A DNA stretch of 64,000 nt. Origin: Streptomyces tanashiensis (lineage in GTDB: Bacteria > Actinomycetota > Actinomycetes > Streptomycetales > Streptomycetaceae). The position numbers were made by a program, and so were the translations under genes. The notes below the pieces were generated by a model. It did no database searches. It saw only the letters and a list, made by a program, of their open reading frames with translations, and was not told the origin of the DNA. Location: the NCBI RefSeq assembly GCF_014648895.1, contig NZ_BMRZ01000003.1, positions 62,001-126,000 on the forward strand, read 5' to 3'. This document shows, piece after piece, positions 11,746-19,638 of this stretch. Positions within the stretch are counted from its first letter, which is position 1. Each line of letters opens with the position of its first letter.

Positions 11746-11773
11746 GCCCGCCGCCGCCGTGCGGGGCCGCGTC

Positions 11774-13348
11774 TCACGGGGTCTCGCACAGCGGATTGGC
11801 CATCGGTGCGTAACGGGCGTCGGCCCCGTCCACGTCGAGCCAGCGCAACAGCAGGTTCGTCTTCGCCGGCACGTGCGGCGAGCCGAGCAGCGCGGCGGTC
11901 TCCGCCGGGCCGCCGTGCTCCGCCGCGTACCCGGCGAACACCGCCCGCGCCCGGGGCCACAGTGCACCGGCGAGCTCCGGGTGGCGGTCGGTGAGGGCGC
12001 CGGCGATCTCGGAGAGGTTGTTCGTCACCAGGCAGTACACGAGCCGCTCCCAGCCGTGCGCCGCGTCGAGCACCGGAGCGGGCCCCCGTGACGCGTGCCG
12101 GTCCAGGAGCGCGCCGTGCCGCTCGGCGACGATCCGTACGCCCTCGTGGTCGCGGAAGATCACCCGCACCGGGAGGCCGGTGCCGTCCACGCCCACGAGG
12201 ACGTTCTGCAGATGGCACTCCAGGACCAGGCCGTGCGCCCGCCAGGCGTGCAGCACCGGCGGCACCAGCAGGTCGAGGTAGCGCTGCCACCAGACGAGCG
12301 CACGCTCCGGGCCCAGCCCGTCGATCGGGTTGCCCGGGAAGCCCTCGCCGATGCCCGCCGCGAGCAGCGGCGTCACCCCGGGCGGCAGGTGCGGGCGCAG
12401 ACCCTCGCGCGCGATCACCGCGAAGCCCTCGTAGGCGTGCTGCCCGCCGAGGTCGGCGGTGCGATAGCCCCGGTCGGCGAGGAAGGACGCCGTCGGCAGG
12501 GAGTCGAAGGCGGGCGCGAGCAGGTCGCCGATCGTCCGCAGCCACAGCAGGTCGCGCAGCTCCAGGCGGCGGTTCCCGTTGGTGATCCGCACGTCCAGGC
12601 TGAACTTGCAGAAGAGATCGGCCTCCGGCAGGTACACGGTCCGCACGGAGGAGGTCGCCACGGCCCGTCCCGCCCGCGGCGCCCCGGCGCCCAGCCGCAG
12701 CAGCCGCCCGTCGCGGAACGCGGGCAGCTCACCCAGCAGATCCAGCTCCCAGGGGTGGATGGGGAGGACCACGTAGCCGTCGGGGGGAGTGACGCCGAGC
12801 GGATCGAGCAGGGACAGGTCGCCGTCCTCCGCGACGACGTCGGCCCGGACACCGAGAAGCTCCAGCGGGAACCGGGCGTACGCCTCCGGCGCGTACGGCA
12901 GCCAGCTCTCCGGCGCGCCCGCCCCGCGCGCCTTGGGCGCCGGGTGGTACCGGTGCCCGGCGAGCAGCGCCTGCTCCGACCGCAGATACGCGTCCTCCGG
13001 CGGGCACGCGGAGGCCCGCGCGTCGTGCAGCGCCGCGACGACGTCCCTGCTGTCGGTCATCTCGCCGACGACCGTCCTGTTGGTGACGCCGGTGCGCCGG
13101 GCGAGCTCGTCGGCGGTCAGCGCCACGAGGGCGTCGAAGGTCAGCGGGAGCCAGCCGCCGTCGGTGCGGACGCAGGGTTCGGTGGGCCGCCGGCCCGCCC
13201 GTACCCGCAGCAGCCGGCCGGTCGCCGGGAGCCGGAGGACGGCGTGGTCCGCGTCCCAGGGGGCCTCGGGAGCGGCCACCTCCCGGATCAGGCAGTTGAG
13301 GAGGGCGGTCGCCGACAGGGCGTCGGCCCGGCCCTTGGCTTCACTCAC
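11774..13348 (-). CDS. IucA/IucC-family NIS siderophore synthetase
   Basis: An ATP-dependent ligase that joins a carboxylate such as citrate or succinate to an amine or alcohol in NRPS-independent siderophore assembly. Motifs: GHRYHPAPKARGAG (ATP/phosphate loop), LPIHPWELDLL, ATSSVRTVYLPEADLFCKF, LECHLQNVLV and RDHEGVRI, in the usual order. I place the start at GTG 13348 because GGAAGG precedes it at 7-8 bases, giving 524 residues; an ATG at 13423 adds 25 residues but collides with the divergent start at 13422. No decarboxylase or monooxygenase is nearby, so the product is unassigned. Confidence 0.9.
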   Translation of the reverse strand: MSEAKGRADALSATALLNCLIREVAAPEAPWDADHAVLRLPATGRLLRVRAGRRPTEPCVRTDGGWLPLTFDALVALTADELARRTGVTNRTVVGEMTDSRDVVAALHDARASACPPEDAYLRSEQALLAGHRYHPAPKARGAGAPESWLPYAPEAYARFPLELLGVRADVVAEDGDLSLLDPLGVTPPDGYVVLPIHPWELDLLGELPAFRDGRLLRLGAGAPRAGRAVATSSVRTVYLPEADLFCKFSLDVRITNGNRRLELRDLLWLRTIGDLLAPAFDSLPTASFLADRGYRTADLGGQHAYEGFAVIAREGLRPHLPPGVTPLLAAGIGEGFPGNPIDGLGPERALVWWQRYLDLLVPPVLHAWRAHGLVLECHLQNVLVGVDGTGLPVRVIFRDHEGVRIVAERHGALLDRHASRGPAPVLDAAHGWERLVYCLVTNNLSEIAGALTDRHPELAGALWPRARAVFAGYAAEHGGPAETAALLGSPHVPAKTNLLLRWLDVDGADARYAPMANPLCETP

Positions 13349-13421
13349 GACAGCGCCTTCCACCCGTGCCCCGGCGGGTCGTCCACCGGTAGGGACATCC
13401 TGCGCAGGGTAGTGAGCCTTC

Positions 13422-15152
13422 ATGCACTCCGCTCCGGATCACGATACGGGCGCACTCCCCGCGCCGCGCGCCCCCGAGACGGCCCCCGGCGCCGAGGCCT
13501 CGACCGCCCGCGAACTGGCGGACGCCGCCCCCCGGCTCCTCGCCGCCTACCACCGGGAACTGCCCCCGGCCCGGGCGGCGGTGCTCGGCCGGCTGTGGCG
13601 CGCGCTGCTCCACGAGCCGCTGCCGGGGATCGCCGCGCGCGACGCCCGCACCGGGCGGGTGAAACTCACCGACGGCCGGGTCCTGAGCGGGCCGCCCCGG
13701 CTCCCGTACGACCTGGTGGTCCCCGGCGAGGACACGACCGTACGCCTCGACGGCCGCGCCCACGACCGGCCCGCCGCCCTCCTCGCCGAACTCGGCCTGC
13801 CGGGCGCCGACGCCCTCCTCGCCGAACTCGACCACAGCGTCGCCTCCCTGGCCCTGTCCAGGGCCGGCGCGGCGCGCGCGGCGTCCGCGCCGGGTGCCGG
13901 CTCCCGGTCCGGCGGCGTCGACCCGCTCGCACACATCGAGCAGAGCGTCGTCGACGGGCACCCGTACCACCCCTGCTGCCGCAGCCGCCCCGGCCTCGCG
14001 GTGGCCGAGCAGCTCGCGTACGCCCCCGAGCACCGCCCCGTCGTCGGCCTCGACCTGGTGGCGGTCCCGGCCGACCGGTGCCGTGTCGCGGGGGAGTGGC
14101 CCGACCGGCTGCGGGACGGCGACCGGCTGCTGCTGCCCGTGCACCCCTGGCAGAGCGCGCACGTCCTGCCGGAGCTCGGCCACCGGCCGTACGTCACCGG
14201 GGCGATCCCCGCCCGGCCGCTGATGAGCGTACGGACCCTCGCCCCGCTCGCCGGCGGACCGCACCTGAAGACGGCGCTGACCACACGGATGACCAGCGCG
14301 ATCCGCGACATCTCGGCGAGCGGCGTCGAGAACAGCGCACCGCTGTCGGCACTCCTCGGCCACGTCGTGGCCGACCTGGCCGACGCCCTGCGGATCACCC
14401 GCAACCTCGCCGGCGCCTCCGCGCTCGTACGCGGGGAGCCCAGCGCCGACCTCGCCGTCCTGCTCCGCGAGTCACCGGCCGCCGCCGCCCGCCTGCGGCC
14501 CGGCGAGACGATCCTGCCGGTGGCGGCGCTCGCCGCCCGCCCCGCCGGCGACGGACCGCCCCTGATCCGGACGCTCCTGGCCGCCGCCGGCGCCCCGGAC
14601 GCGGGCGCCGAGTGGCTGGCCGCCTTCGCCGACCTCGCGGTCCCGCCGTTCCTCCGCCTCCTGAGCCGGGGCGTCGCGCCCGCCGCCCACGGGCAGAACC
14701 TCCTGGTCGTGCTCGACGCGCACGCCAGCCCCCGGCGCCTGGTCTACCGCGACCTCGCCGACGTCCGCCTGAGCCCGAGCCGCCTCGCCCGGCACGGATT
14801 CGACGCCGCTCCCGTCGGCGGGCGGGTGATCGACGACGACCCGGAGGTGCTCCGCACGATGCTCTTCGGGCACCTCTTCGGCACCACCTTCGGCACGCTG
14901 GTCTCCGCCCTCGCCGACCGCGACCGGACGGCCGGGACGCGCCTCTGGCGGGTCGTCGCCGCCGCTGCCGGCCGGGCCTGCGACGGCCTCCCCGCGAGCC
15001 GGGAGAACCGGGCCGACCGCGCGGCCCTCTTCGCCCCGGAGCTCCGGGTCAAGGCCCTCACCCTGATGCGCCTGCGGGGTGTGGACCGCGACGCGTGGAT
15101 CCCTCTGCCGAACCCCCTGGCGGATCCACCTCAGAGGAAGTGCACGTCGTAG
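13422..15152 (+). CDS. IucA/IucC-family NIS siderophore synthetase
   Basis: A 576-residue second NIS synthetase, divergent from the first. It has GHPYHPCCRSRPG in the nucleotide loop, LLPVHPWQSAHVL, KTALTTRMTSAIRDIS, AAHGQNLLVVL and YRDLADVRLS, then a ferric-reductase-like C-terminal region ending in LKALT-type residues. The divergent arrangement implies a shared promoter inside about 75 bases, or inside the 5' end of one gene. No Fur/DmdR box was recognised there. Together the pair could perform two ligations of one siderophore. Confidence 0.9.
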   Translation: MHSAPDHDTGALPAPRAPETAPGAEASTARELADAAPRLLAAYHRELPPARAAVLGRLWRALLHEPLPGIAARDARTGRVKLTDGRVLSGPPRLPYDLVVPGEDTTVRLDGRAHDRPAALLAELGLPGADALLAELDHSVASLALSRAGAARAASAPGAGSRSGGVDPLAHIEQSVVDGHPYHPCCRSRPGLAVAEQLAYAPEHRPVVGLDLVAVPADRCRVAGEWPDRLRDGDRLLLPVHPWQSAHVLPELGHRPYVTGAIPARPLMSVRTLAPLAGGPHLKTALTTRMTSAIRDISASGVENSAPLSALLGHVVADLADALRITRNLAGASALVRGEPSADLAVLLRESPAAAARLRPGETILPVAALAARPAGDGPPLIRTLLAAAGAPDAGAEWLAAFADLAVPPFLRLLSRGVAPAAHGQNLLVVLDAHASPRRLVYRDLADVRLSPSRLARHGFDAAPVGGRVIDDDPEVLRTMLFGHLFGTTFGTLVSALADRDRTAGTRLWRVVAAAAGRACDGLPASRENRADRAALFAPELRVKALTLMRLRGVDRDAWIPLPNPLADPPQRKCTS

Positions 15153-15258
15153 CGGTCCTGCTCGGCGAGGAGGTCGTCGAAGGACTCCAGGCCGTGCCGG
15201 ATCCGGCCGAGCAGCCGGAAGGCCTGGAGCGCTCGCCGGGCGAGGGAGACGGAAGGGC

Positions 15259-16275
15259 CTACGGACGCGGGCGCGTGATCAGGACGCCGCCGCCGAGCCG
15301 TACCACCCCGTCGCGGGTCGTGGCGCTGATCGTGGCGGGACTGCCGAGTGAGTCCCCCATGTCGACCGCGATGCGGCCGATGCCCCGGCCGGCCAGGTGG
15401 GCGGCGAGGCAGGCCGTGCTGTTGGCGTTGGCGATGTCCTCGGGGACGCCGATCGAGGGGGCGAACATCCGGGCCGCGACCCGCCCCGACGGCGACGGCG
15501 CGGAGTACACGTAACACCCGAGGAGGCCGAGGCGGTCGCAGGCGGCACGGAGCCGCTCCATGTCCGGGGCGAGCGCGGCGAGATCGGACCGCGAGGCCAC
15601 GGGGACCAGCAGACGCGGCCGCCCGACGGAGGCGACCCGGACACCTGGCCGGAGCGTGCCCGGGGCCAGTGCATCGGGCCGCCCGGGCGTGTCCGGCTGC
15701 CTGGGTGGGTTCGGTCCGGGCGCCTCCTGCCGTCCGAGCGTGTCAGGCTGCCCGAGCGGGTTCGGCCTCAGTGCCTCCGGCCGTCCGAGCGTGTACGGGG
15801 CGAGGCCCAGCGCGGGAAGGACGAGCTCGGACTCGCCCGCGGCCGGCTCGCGCAGCTCCACGGGCCCGTACGCGAAGCCGACCTCGGCGTACGACCCCTT
15901 CCGCTCGGCCCAGCCGGGGAAGGTGCGGCCCGCGACCCGGAGGAGCACCCGGTACGCGTCGGTGCCCGCCCGCGCGGCGAGGTATCCGAGCGCGGCGACC
16001 GTCCCGTGCCCGCAGGAGGGCAACTCCCCCTCGGAGGTGAAGAACCGGAGGGAGAAGACGGGAAGCCCGTCCTGCGCGGGGCACGGCGAGACGAAGACGG
16101 CGTGCGAGGCCCCCGCCTCCCCGGGCACCCGCCGCCGCACGTCCTCGCCGAACGGCCCGTCGTCGAGTACGGCCGTGGGACTGCCGCCGCGACCGTCCCG
16201 TACGCACGCGTGGACGAGGGTCGCGGACGGATCTCCGAAGAACACCACACGACGTCCGTACCCACTGAAGGCCAT
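15259..16275 (-). CDS. PhzF-family isomerase/epimerase-like protein
   Basis: A 338-residue member of the PhzF family, with the fold of diaminopimelate epimerase. FFTSEGELPSCGHGTVAALGYL matches the family's CGHGT block, and the C-terminal half has MFAPSIGVPEDIANANSTACLAAHL. Residues from about 162 to 211 form an extra Pro/Gly-rich insert of three imperfect 17-residue repeats that ordinary PhzF proteins lack; at the DNA level this is a 51-bp minisatellite. No phenazine genes are nearby, so the substrate is unknown. Confidence 0.85.
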   Translation of the reverse strand: MAFSGYGRRVVFFGDPSATLVHACVRDGRGGSPTAVLDDGPFGEDVRRRVPGEAGASHAVFVSPCPAQDGLPVFSLRFFTSEGELPSCGHGTVAALGYLAARAGTDAYRVLLRVAGRTFPGWAERKGSYAEVGFAYGPVELREPAAGESELVLPALGLAPYTLGRPEALRPNPLGQPDTLGRQEAPGPNPPRQPDTPGRPDALAPGTLRPGVRVASVGRPRLLVPVASRSDLAALAPDMERLRAACDRLGLLGCYVYSAPSPSGRVAARMFAPSIGVPEDIANANSTACLAAHLAGRGIGRIAVDMGDSLGSPATISATTRDGVVRLGGGVLITRPRP

Positions 16276-16303
16276 GTGCGTACCTGCCGCCGGCCGCCAG
16301 GGG

Positions 16304-16690
16304 TCAGCCGACGAAGGACTCGGGCCCGAAGCGCCCCCAGGCCACGAAACCGGCGAGCACGATGTACACGACGTCCACCGCCATGAACCTCAGTTCGTGT
16401 CGCCGGAGCCGGGTGATCACCGCACCGGTCATGACGAGCACCAGACCGAGGGCGGCCATCGGCACCAGGACGGGGGCGACACCGAGCACGGCGGGCAGGA
16501 CCAGGCCCACCGCGGCCAGCGCCTCCAGGGCCCCGATGGCCTTCACGCTGCCCGCGCCGAAGTCCTCGACCCATGCCGAACTGGGCCCGAAGGAGGCCAG
16601 CTTCTCCTTCGACATGGCCAGCTTTCCGGCACCGCCGGCCAGGTAGGCGGCGGCGAGCAGGCCGGCGACGATCCACAGCGCGATGTTCAT
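16304..16690 (-). CDS. DoxX-family membrane protein
   Basis: A 128-residue four-helix membrane protein starting at ATG 16690, which follows GGGAGAG. The family layout is visible in LWIVAGLLAAAYLAGGAGKL, the GSVKAIGALEALAAVGL segment and two more helices. DoxX proteins belong to redox or membrane-stress modules. It is divergent from an ECF41-type sigma factor gene and has an ECF41-like promoter upstream, so it is the likely direct target of that factor. Confidence 0.85.
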   Translation of the reverse strand: MNIALWIVAGLLAAAYLAGGAGKLAMSKEKLASFGPSSAWVEDFGAGSVKAIGALEALAAVGLVLPAVLGVAPVLVPMAALGLVLVMTGAVITRLRRHELRFMAVDVVYIVLAGFVAWGRFGPESFVG

Positions 16691-16754
16691 GAGGGCTCTC
16701 CCTTTTCCGGTGTGCCGGGGTGGCGACCGCAACGTTCTCGGCCGTCACCCCTCT

Positions 16755-16783
16755 GAGACAGAGCGGCCCGGCGGCCTGTGACG
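16755..16783 (-). promoter_or_regulatory. Predicted ECF41-type promoter for the DoxX gene
   Basis: Reading leftward, CGTCACA (16783-16777) is followed after exactly 16 bases by TGTC (16760-16757). ECF41 promoters described in the literature have a TGTCACA -35 and a CGTC -10 element with about this spacing. The match differs by one base in each box. Transcription would begin roughly 55-60 bases ahead of the DoxX start. Confidence 0.6.
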
Positions 16784-16888
16784 GCGGGGCGTGTGACCCG
16801 CGTCTCACCAGGGCGGGTGTGGGGGTCTCGGCTACCCTGCGGAGGCCCGACCGGGCGGTCCGGCGGGAGAGTTGGGGGGAGCGGTGCC

Positions 16889-17842
16889 GTGGGGGGATCG
16901 ACGGAGGTGGCGCAGGCGGCGGCGTACCGGCCGCTGCTCTTCTCCCTCGCGTACGGGATGACCGGCTCGGTGGGCGACGCCGAGGACATCGTGCAGGACG
17001 CGTTCCTCGGCCTGACCCGGGCGTACCGGGCGGGGACGGAGATCGCCGCCCCGAAGGCGTACCTGGCCACGGCGGTGACGCGGCTCGGCATCAACCACCT
17101 GGGTTCGGCACGGGTGCGGCGCGAGACGTACGTGGGCGAGTGGCTGCCCGAGCCGGTGGTCGTGACCGCCGAGAGGCCGGGACCGGCCGAGCACGCGGAG
17201 CTGGCCGACTCGCTGTCCATGGCGTTCCTGGTGCTCCTGGAGGCCCTCTCGCCGATGGAGCGGGCGGTCTTCGTCCTGCGCGAGGTGTTCGGGTACGGCT
17301 ACCCGGACGTCGCCGAGACCACCGGCAGGACGGAGGCGAACTGCCGTCAGCTCTTCGCCCGCGCCAGGAAGCGCATCGCCGCCGGAGGCCGGGCCGCCGG
17401 CGGTCCTCCGGCCCCGGAGCTGCGGGCGGAGGGCGACGCGCTCGCCCGCAGGTTCTTCGACGCCGCCTCGGGCGGCGACATGGACGCGCTGCTCGGGATG
17501 CTCGCGCCCGACGTGGTCTTCCACGGGGACGGCGGCGGCAAGGCCCGGGCCCTCGGGGAGCCGCAGACGGACCCCCGGCGCATCGTCCGGCTCCTCGTCG
17601 GCGGGCTCCGCAAGGTCGGGAACCTCGGTGTCTCCCTGCACCCGGCCCGGGTCAACGGCCGCCCCGGCGCCGTCCTGCGCGACGCCGGGGGCCGGGTGGC
17701 GAGCGTGCTCGAACTGGACATCGCCGACGGCGTGGTCCGGACGATCCGCTCCGTGTCCAACCCCGACAAGCTCACCCACCTCGGCCCGGTGTCGGACGTC
17801 GGACGCCGCTCTCAGAGGCTCCGGGCGGTGATGTCGCCGTAG
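16889..17842 (+). CDS. sigJ: ECF41-type RNA polymerase sigma factor with SnoaL-like C-terminus (SigJ-like)
   Basis: A 317-residue sigma factor. Region 2 reads YRPLLFSLAYGMTGSVGDAEDIVQD, and region 4 is LSPMERAVFVLREVFGYGYPDVAE. The C-terminal SnoaL-like domain carries the two hallmark motifs of group ECF41, DGGGK (residues 214-218) and NPDKL (291-295), through which the extension controls activity in place of an anti-sigma factor. I prefer GTG 16889, after GGGGGGAG; an upstream ATG at 16778 lacks a ribosome site. It ends 30 bases inside the convergent DUF4097 gene. Confidence 0.9.
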   Translation: MGGSTEVAQAAAYRPLLFSLAYGMTGSVGDAEDIVQDAFLGLTRAYRAGTEIAAPKAYLATAVTRLGINHLGSARVRRETYVGEWLPEPVVVTAERPGPAEHAELADSLSMAFLVLLEALSPMERAVFVLREVFGYGYPDVAETTGRTEANCRQLFARARKRIAAGGRAAGGPPAPELRAEGDALARRFFDAASGGDMDALLGMLAPDVVFHGDGGGKARALGEPQTDPRRIVRLLVGGLRKVGNLGVSLHPARVNGRPGAVLRDAGGRVASVLELDIADGVVRTIRSVSNPDKLTHLGPVSDVGRRSQRLRAVMSP

Positions 17843-18483
17843 GAGGTGGTGGCGCTGATGCTGAGTCCGGCGCCGGCACCCTCGGTGTTCCGGAGGGAGT
17901 TGCTGACCCGGCCGTAGGCGGTGCCGGCGTCGAGGGAGGCGGAGACGCCGCGGGCGGCTCCGACGTCGATCCGGCCGGCCTCGGTGCTGAGGACGACCGT
18001 GCCGCGCCTGGCCTCGTCGATCCGGAGGTCGCCCTTACGCGTCCTGATCTCGGCGTCGCCGCCGAGCCGGCCGACCGTGATGTCACCGGCCTGCAGGCTG
18101 ACGCGGGCGCTGGCGGTCTCGTCGAGCTTGACGGTGGCCTGCGCGCTCTCGAACGTGACGTCTCCGAGCCGCCCGACACCGCGGAGCTCGGCGGCGGCCG
18201 CCTTTACGTCGACCGCGGACCCGGCGGGCAGCTGGACGGTCACCTCGACGGCCCCGGACTGACCGAAGTACTGGTTCCCGGCCGCGGGGGCCTCGATCCG
18301 CAGCACACCGTCCCCGAACGAAACCCCGGTCTGCGCGGCCGCCTTCACGTCACGGCTCTTGGAGGCGTCGGCGGGCAGGACCTCGACCGTGGCGTCGTCC
18401 CGATCGGCGGCGATGAACCGGATGCGCCCGGCGGGGATGTCGAGGACGGCGGAGACGGGGGCGGCGGTGGCGAACTTCTTCAT
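17812..18483 (-). CDS. DUF4097 beta-repeat protein
   Basis: A 223-residue cytosolic protein starting at ATG 18483 with AAGGAG upstream. It is built of short repeated beta strands (GDVTFESAQATVKLDE, GDITVGRLGGDAEIRTRKGDLRIDEA, AGRIDVGAARGV), the adhesin-like right-handed repeat of DUF4097. Function is unknown. Its 3' end overlaps the sigma factor gene. It is the last chromosomal gene before the integrated elements. Confidence 0.85.
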   Translation of the reverse strand: MKKFATAAPVSAVLDIPAGRIRFIAADRDDATVEVLPADASKSRDVKAAAQTGVSFGDGVLRIEAPAAGNQYFGQSGAVEVTVQLPAGSAVDVKAAAAELRGVGRLGDVTFESAQATVKLDETASARVSLQAGDITVGRLGGDAEIRTRKGDLRIDEARRGTVVLSTEAGRIDVGAARGVSASLDAGTAYGRVSNSLRNTEGAGAGLSISATTSYGDITARSL

Positions 18484-18710
18484 GGTGCTTCTCCTTGGAG
18501 TCGTAGTTTCCGATGAAGGAAAAGCTACGTTGCATTCACAAGACTGGCAACGTCATCGTTGCGTGAGAGTTTAGTAATCGCAGGTCAGAGGCGAGATTTC
18601 ATTGCAACGACCCTGAAGGTAACGCAATGTCCGGAGAGGTGCCCATTGCAATGAGTGAAGGTGAATGCGACGACCGGACGCGATCCGGCGGCGGAGGCCC
18701 TGCCCGGGCA
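18484..18710. promoter_or_regulatory. AT-richer control region with repeated TTGC/GCAA palindromes
   Basis: The 230 bases upstream of the DUF4097 gene have markedly lower GC than their surroundings. They contain several related inverted motifs: CAACGTCATCGTTG, CATTGCAATG, CATTGCAACG, GTAACGCAATG and CGTTGCATTC. A leftward promoter with TTGCCA as -35 element is plausible. The motifs look like operators for an unidentified regulator. No complete gene was found here. Confidence 0.45.
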
Positions 18711-18790
18711 GCAAAAAGACCCTCCCGAGGGAGGGTCTGTGGTCTTGCGCCCCCGGCAGGACTCGAACCTGCGGCCAAGTGCTTAGAAGG
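18711..18790 (-). repeat. Attachment site 1: tRNA-Arg 3' half plus terminator copy
   Basis: The 45 bases 18746-18790 are identical to the 3' half of the intact tRNA-Arg(UCU) at 56.1 kb, from anticodon stem to just past the 3' end. They are followed by a copy of the tRNA terminator (hairpin arms AGACCCTCCC/GGGAGGGTCT, 18717-18738, then an A-run that is a T-run on the leftward strand). The 5' half of the tRNA is missing, so it is not a functional gene. This marks the distal chromosomal junction of the tandem elements. Confidence 0.9.
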
Positions 18791-18856
18791 GGCTTGGTGG
18801 GTGGGGGAGTGGGGTGGCTCTGACCTGCGCGGATGCGGCCGGTAGCCGGGCGCCGC

Positions 18857-18880
18857 CGAAAACTTCGGGCGTTTTCGGGA
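18857..18880. promoter_or_regulatory. Element A inner arm palindrome (putative integrase/Xis arm site)
   Basis: CGAAAAC (18857-18863) and GTTTTCG (18871-18877) form an inverted repeat around TTCGGGC. The AAAAC begins 69 bases after the end of the attachment core. The same motif lies at exactly the same offset beside attachment site 2. Confidence 0.65.
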
Positions 18881-18918
18881 CGGCTGGACTGTCGGTGGCT
18901 CCGGATAGCGTGCGGCGC

Positions 18919-19572
18919 ATGGGAGCGAAGACGGCGCTACTGGCGTACGCGGACAGAGATGTGGCCTCGGTGCTGAAGGCGGCCGGTGAGCCGACAGCCG
19001 AGGACACGGCGGTGCTGATCGCCCGAGTCTTCCCGGGCTGTCGTGCGGAGCCGACGGAGGGTGAGGTCCTGGGAGAGGCAACGTACCCGCCGGACGGCCT
19101 CACGTACGCGGCGAGCTTCACGGGCGTGGACATGGTCTGCGACCGGCGCTTGATGTTCGACCGCCCGTCGGAGTTGCCGGCGCACCTCCTGGAAGCGGCA
19201 GCAGGACGCCGCGTGATCCTGCACGCGATGCACAGCGTCTCGGACTGGCTCGCCTTCGCGGTGTGGGAAGACGGCCGTCTGGTCCGCTCGCTGAGCCTCT
19301 CCCCGGACGGCGGCATCGTGGAGAACATCGGCGACCCGTTCGCCTTCGAGACGCCCTACTGGGCGGGTGACCGTCCCGTGGAGTTCAACCCGAACTGGGA
19401 TGAGGAGCCCTACGCGCTGCCCTTCCATCCCCTGGACCTGGGCAACGAAGCCCTGCGCGCCTTCTTCGGCTTCCTCCTGGAAGGCCGGCCCGCACCCGAC
19501 GATGTCGACCCTGACGTGGTGCCACTGCTCGGTTTCCGCCTCTTCGCCGACAGCAATGAGCCGAGCAGCTGA
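18919..19572 (+). CDS. DUF6928-like protein
   Basis: A 217-residue soluble protein starting at ATG 18919 (MGAKTALLAYADRDVASVL...), an N-terminus I associate with the DUF6928 family of actinomycetes. The body has VFPGCRAEPTEGEV, ILHAMHSVSDWLAFAVWEDG and a C-terminal GNEALRAFFGFLLEGR segment. No catalytic motif is evident and the function is unknown. GATAGCGT lies 15 bases upstream, so the transcript may be leaderless. It is the first gene inside element A, next to the toxin gene, where immunity-type genes are common. Confidence 0.6.
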   Translation: MGAKTALLAYADRDVASVLKAAGEPTAEDTAVLIARVFPGCRAEPTEGEVLGEATYPPDGLTYAASFTGVDMVCDRRLMFDRPSELPAHLLEAAAGRRVILHAMHSVSDWLAFAVWEDGRLVRSLSLSPDGGIVENIGDPFAFETPYWAGDRPVEFNPNWDEEPYALPFHPLDLGNEALRAFFGFLLEGRPAPDDVDPDVVPLLGFRLFADSNEPSS

Positions 19573-19638
19573 CACTGCCCAGACGATGCCATCCGCCTGA
19601 GATAGGTTGACGATTCACGTCTGCAAGGGGGTGCGACG

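Noticed and set aside
18746..18790. A tRNA gene at 18.75 kb (and likewise at 26.17 kb)
   Set aside because: Only the 3' half from the anticodon stem onward is present; the D-arm and 5' acceptor strand are missing. They are att-site copies.
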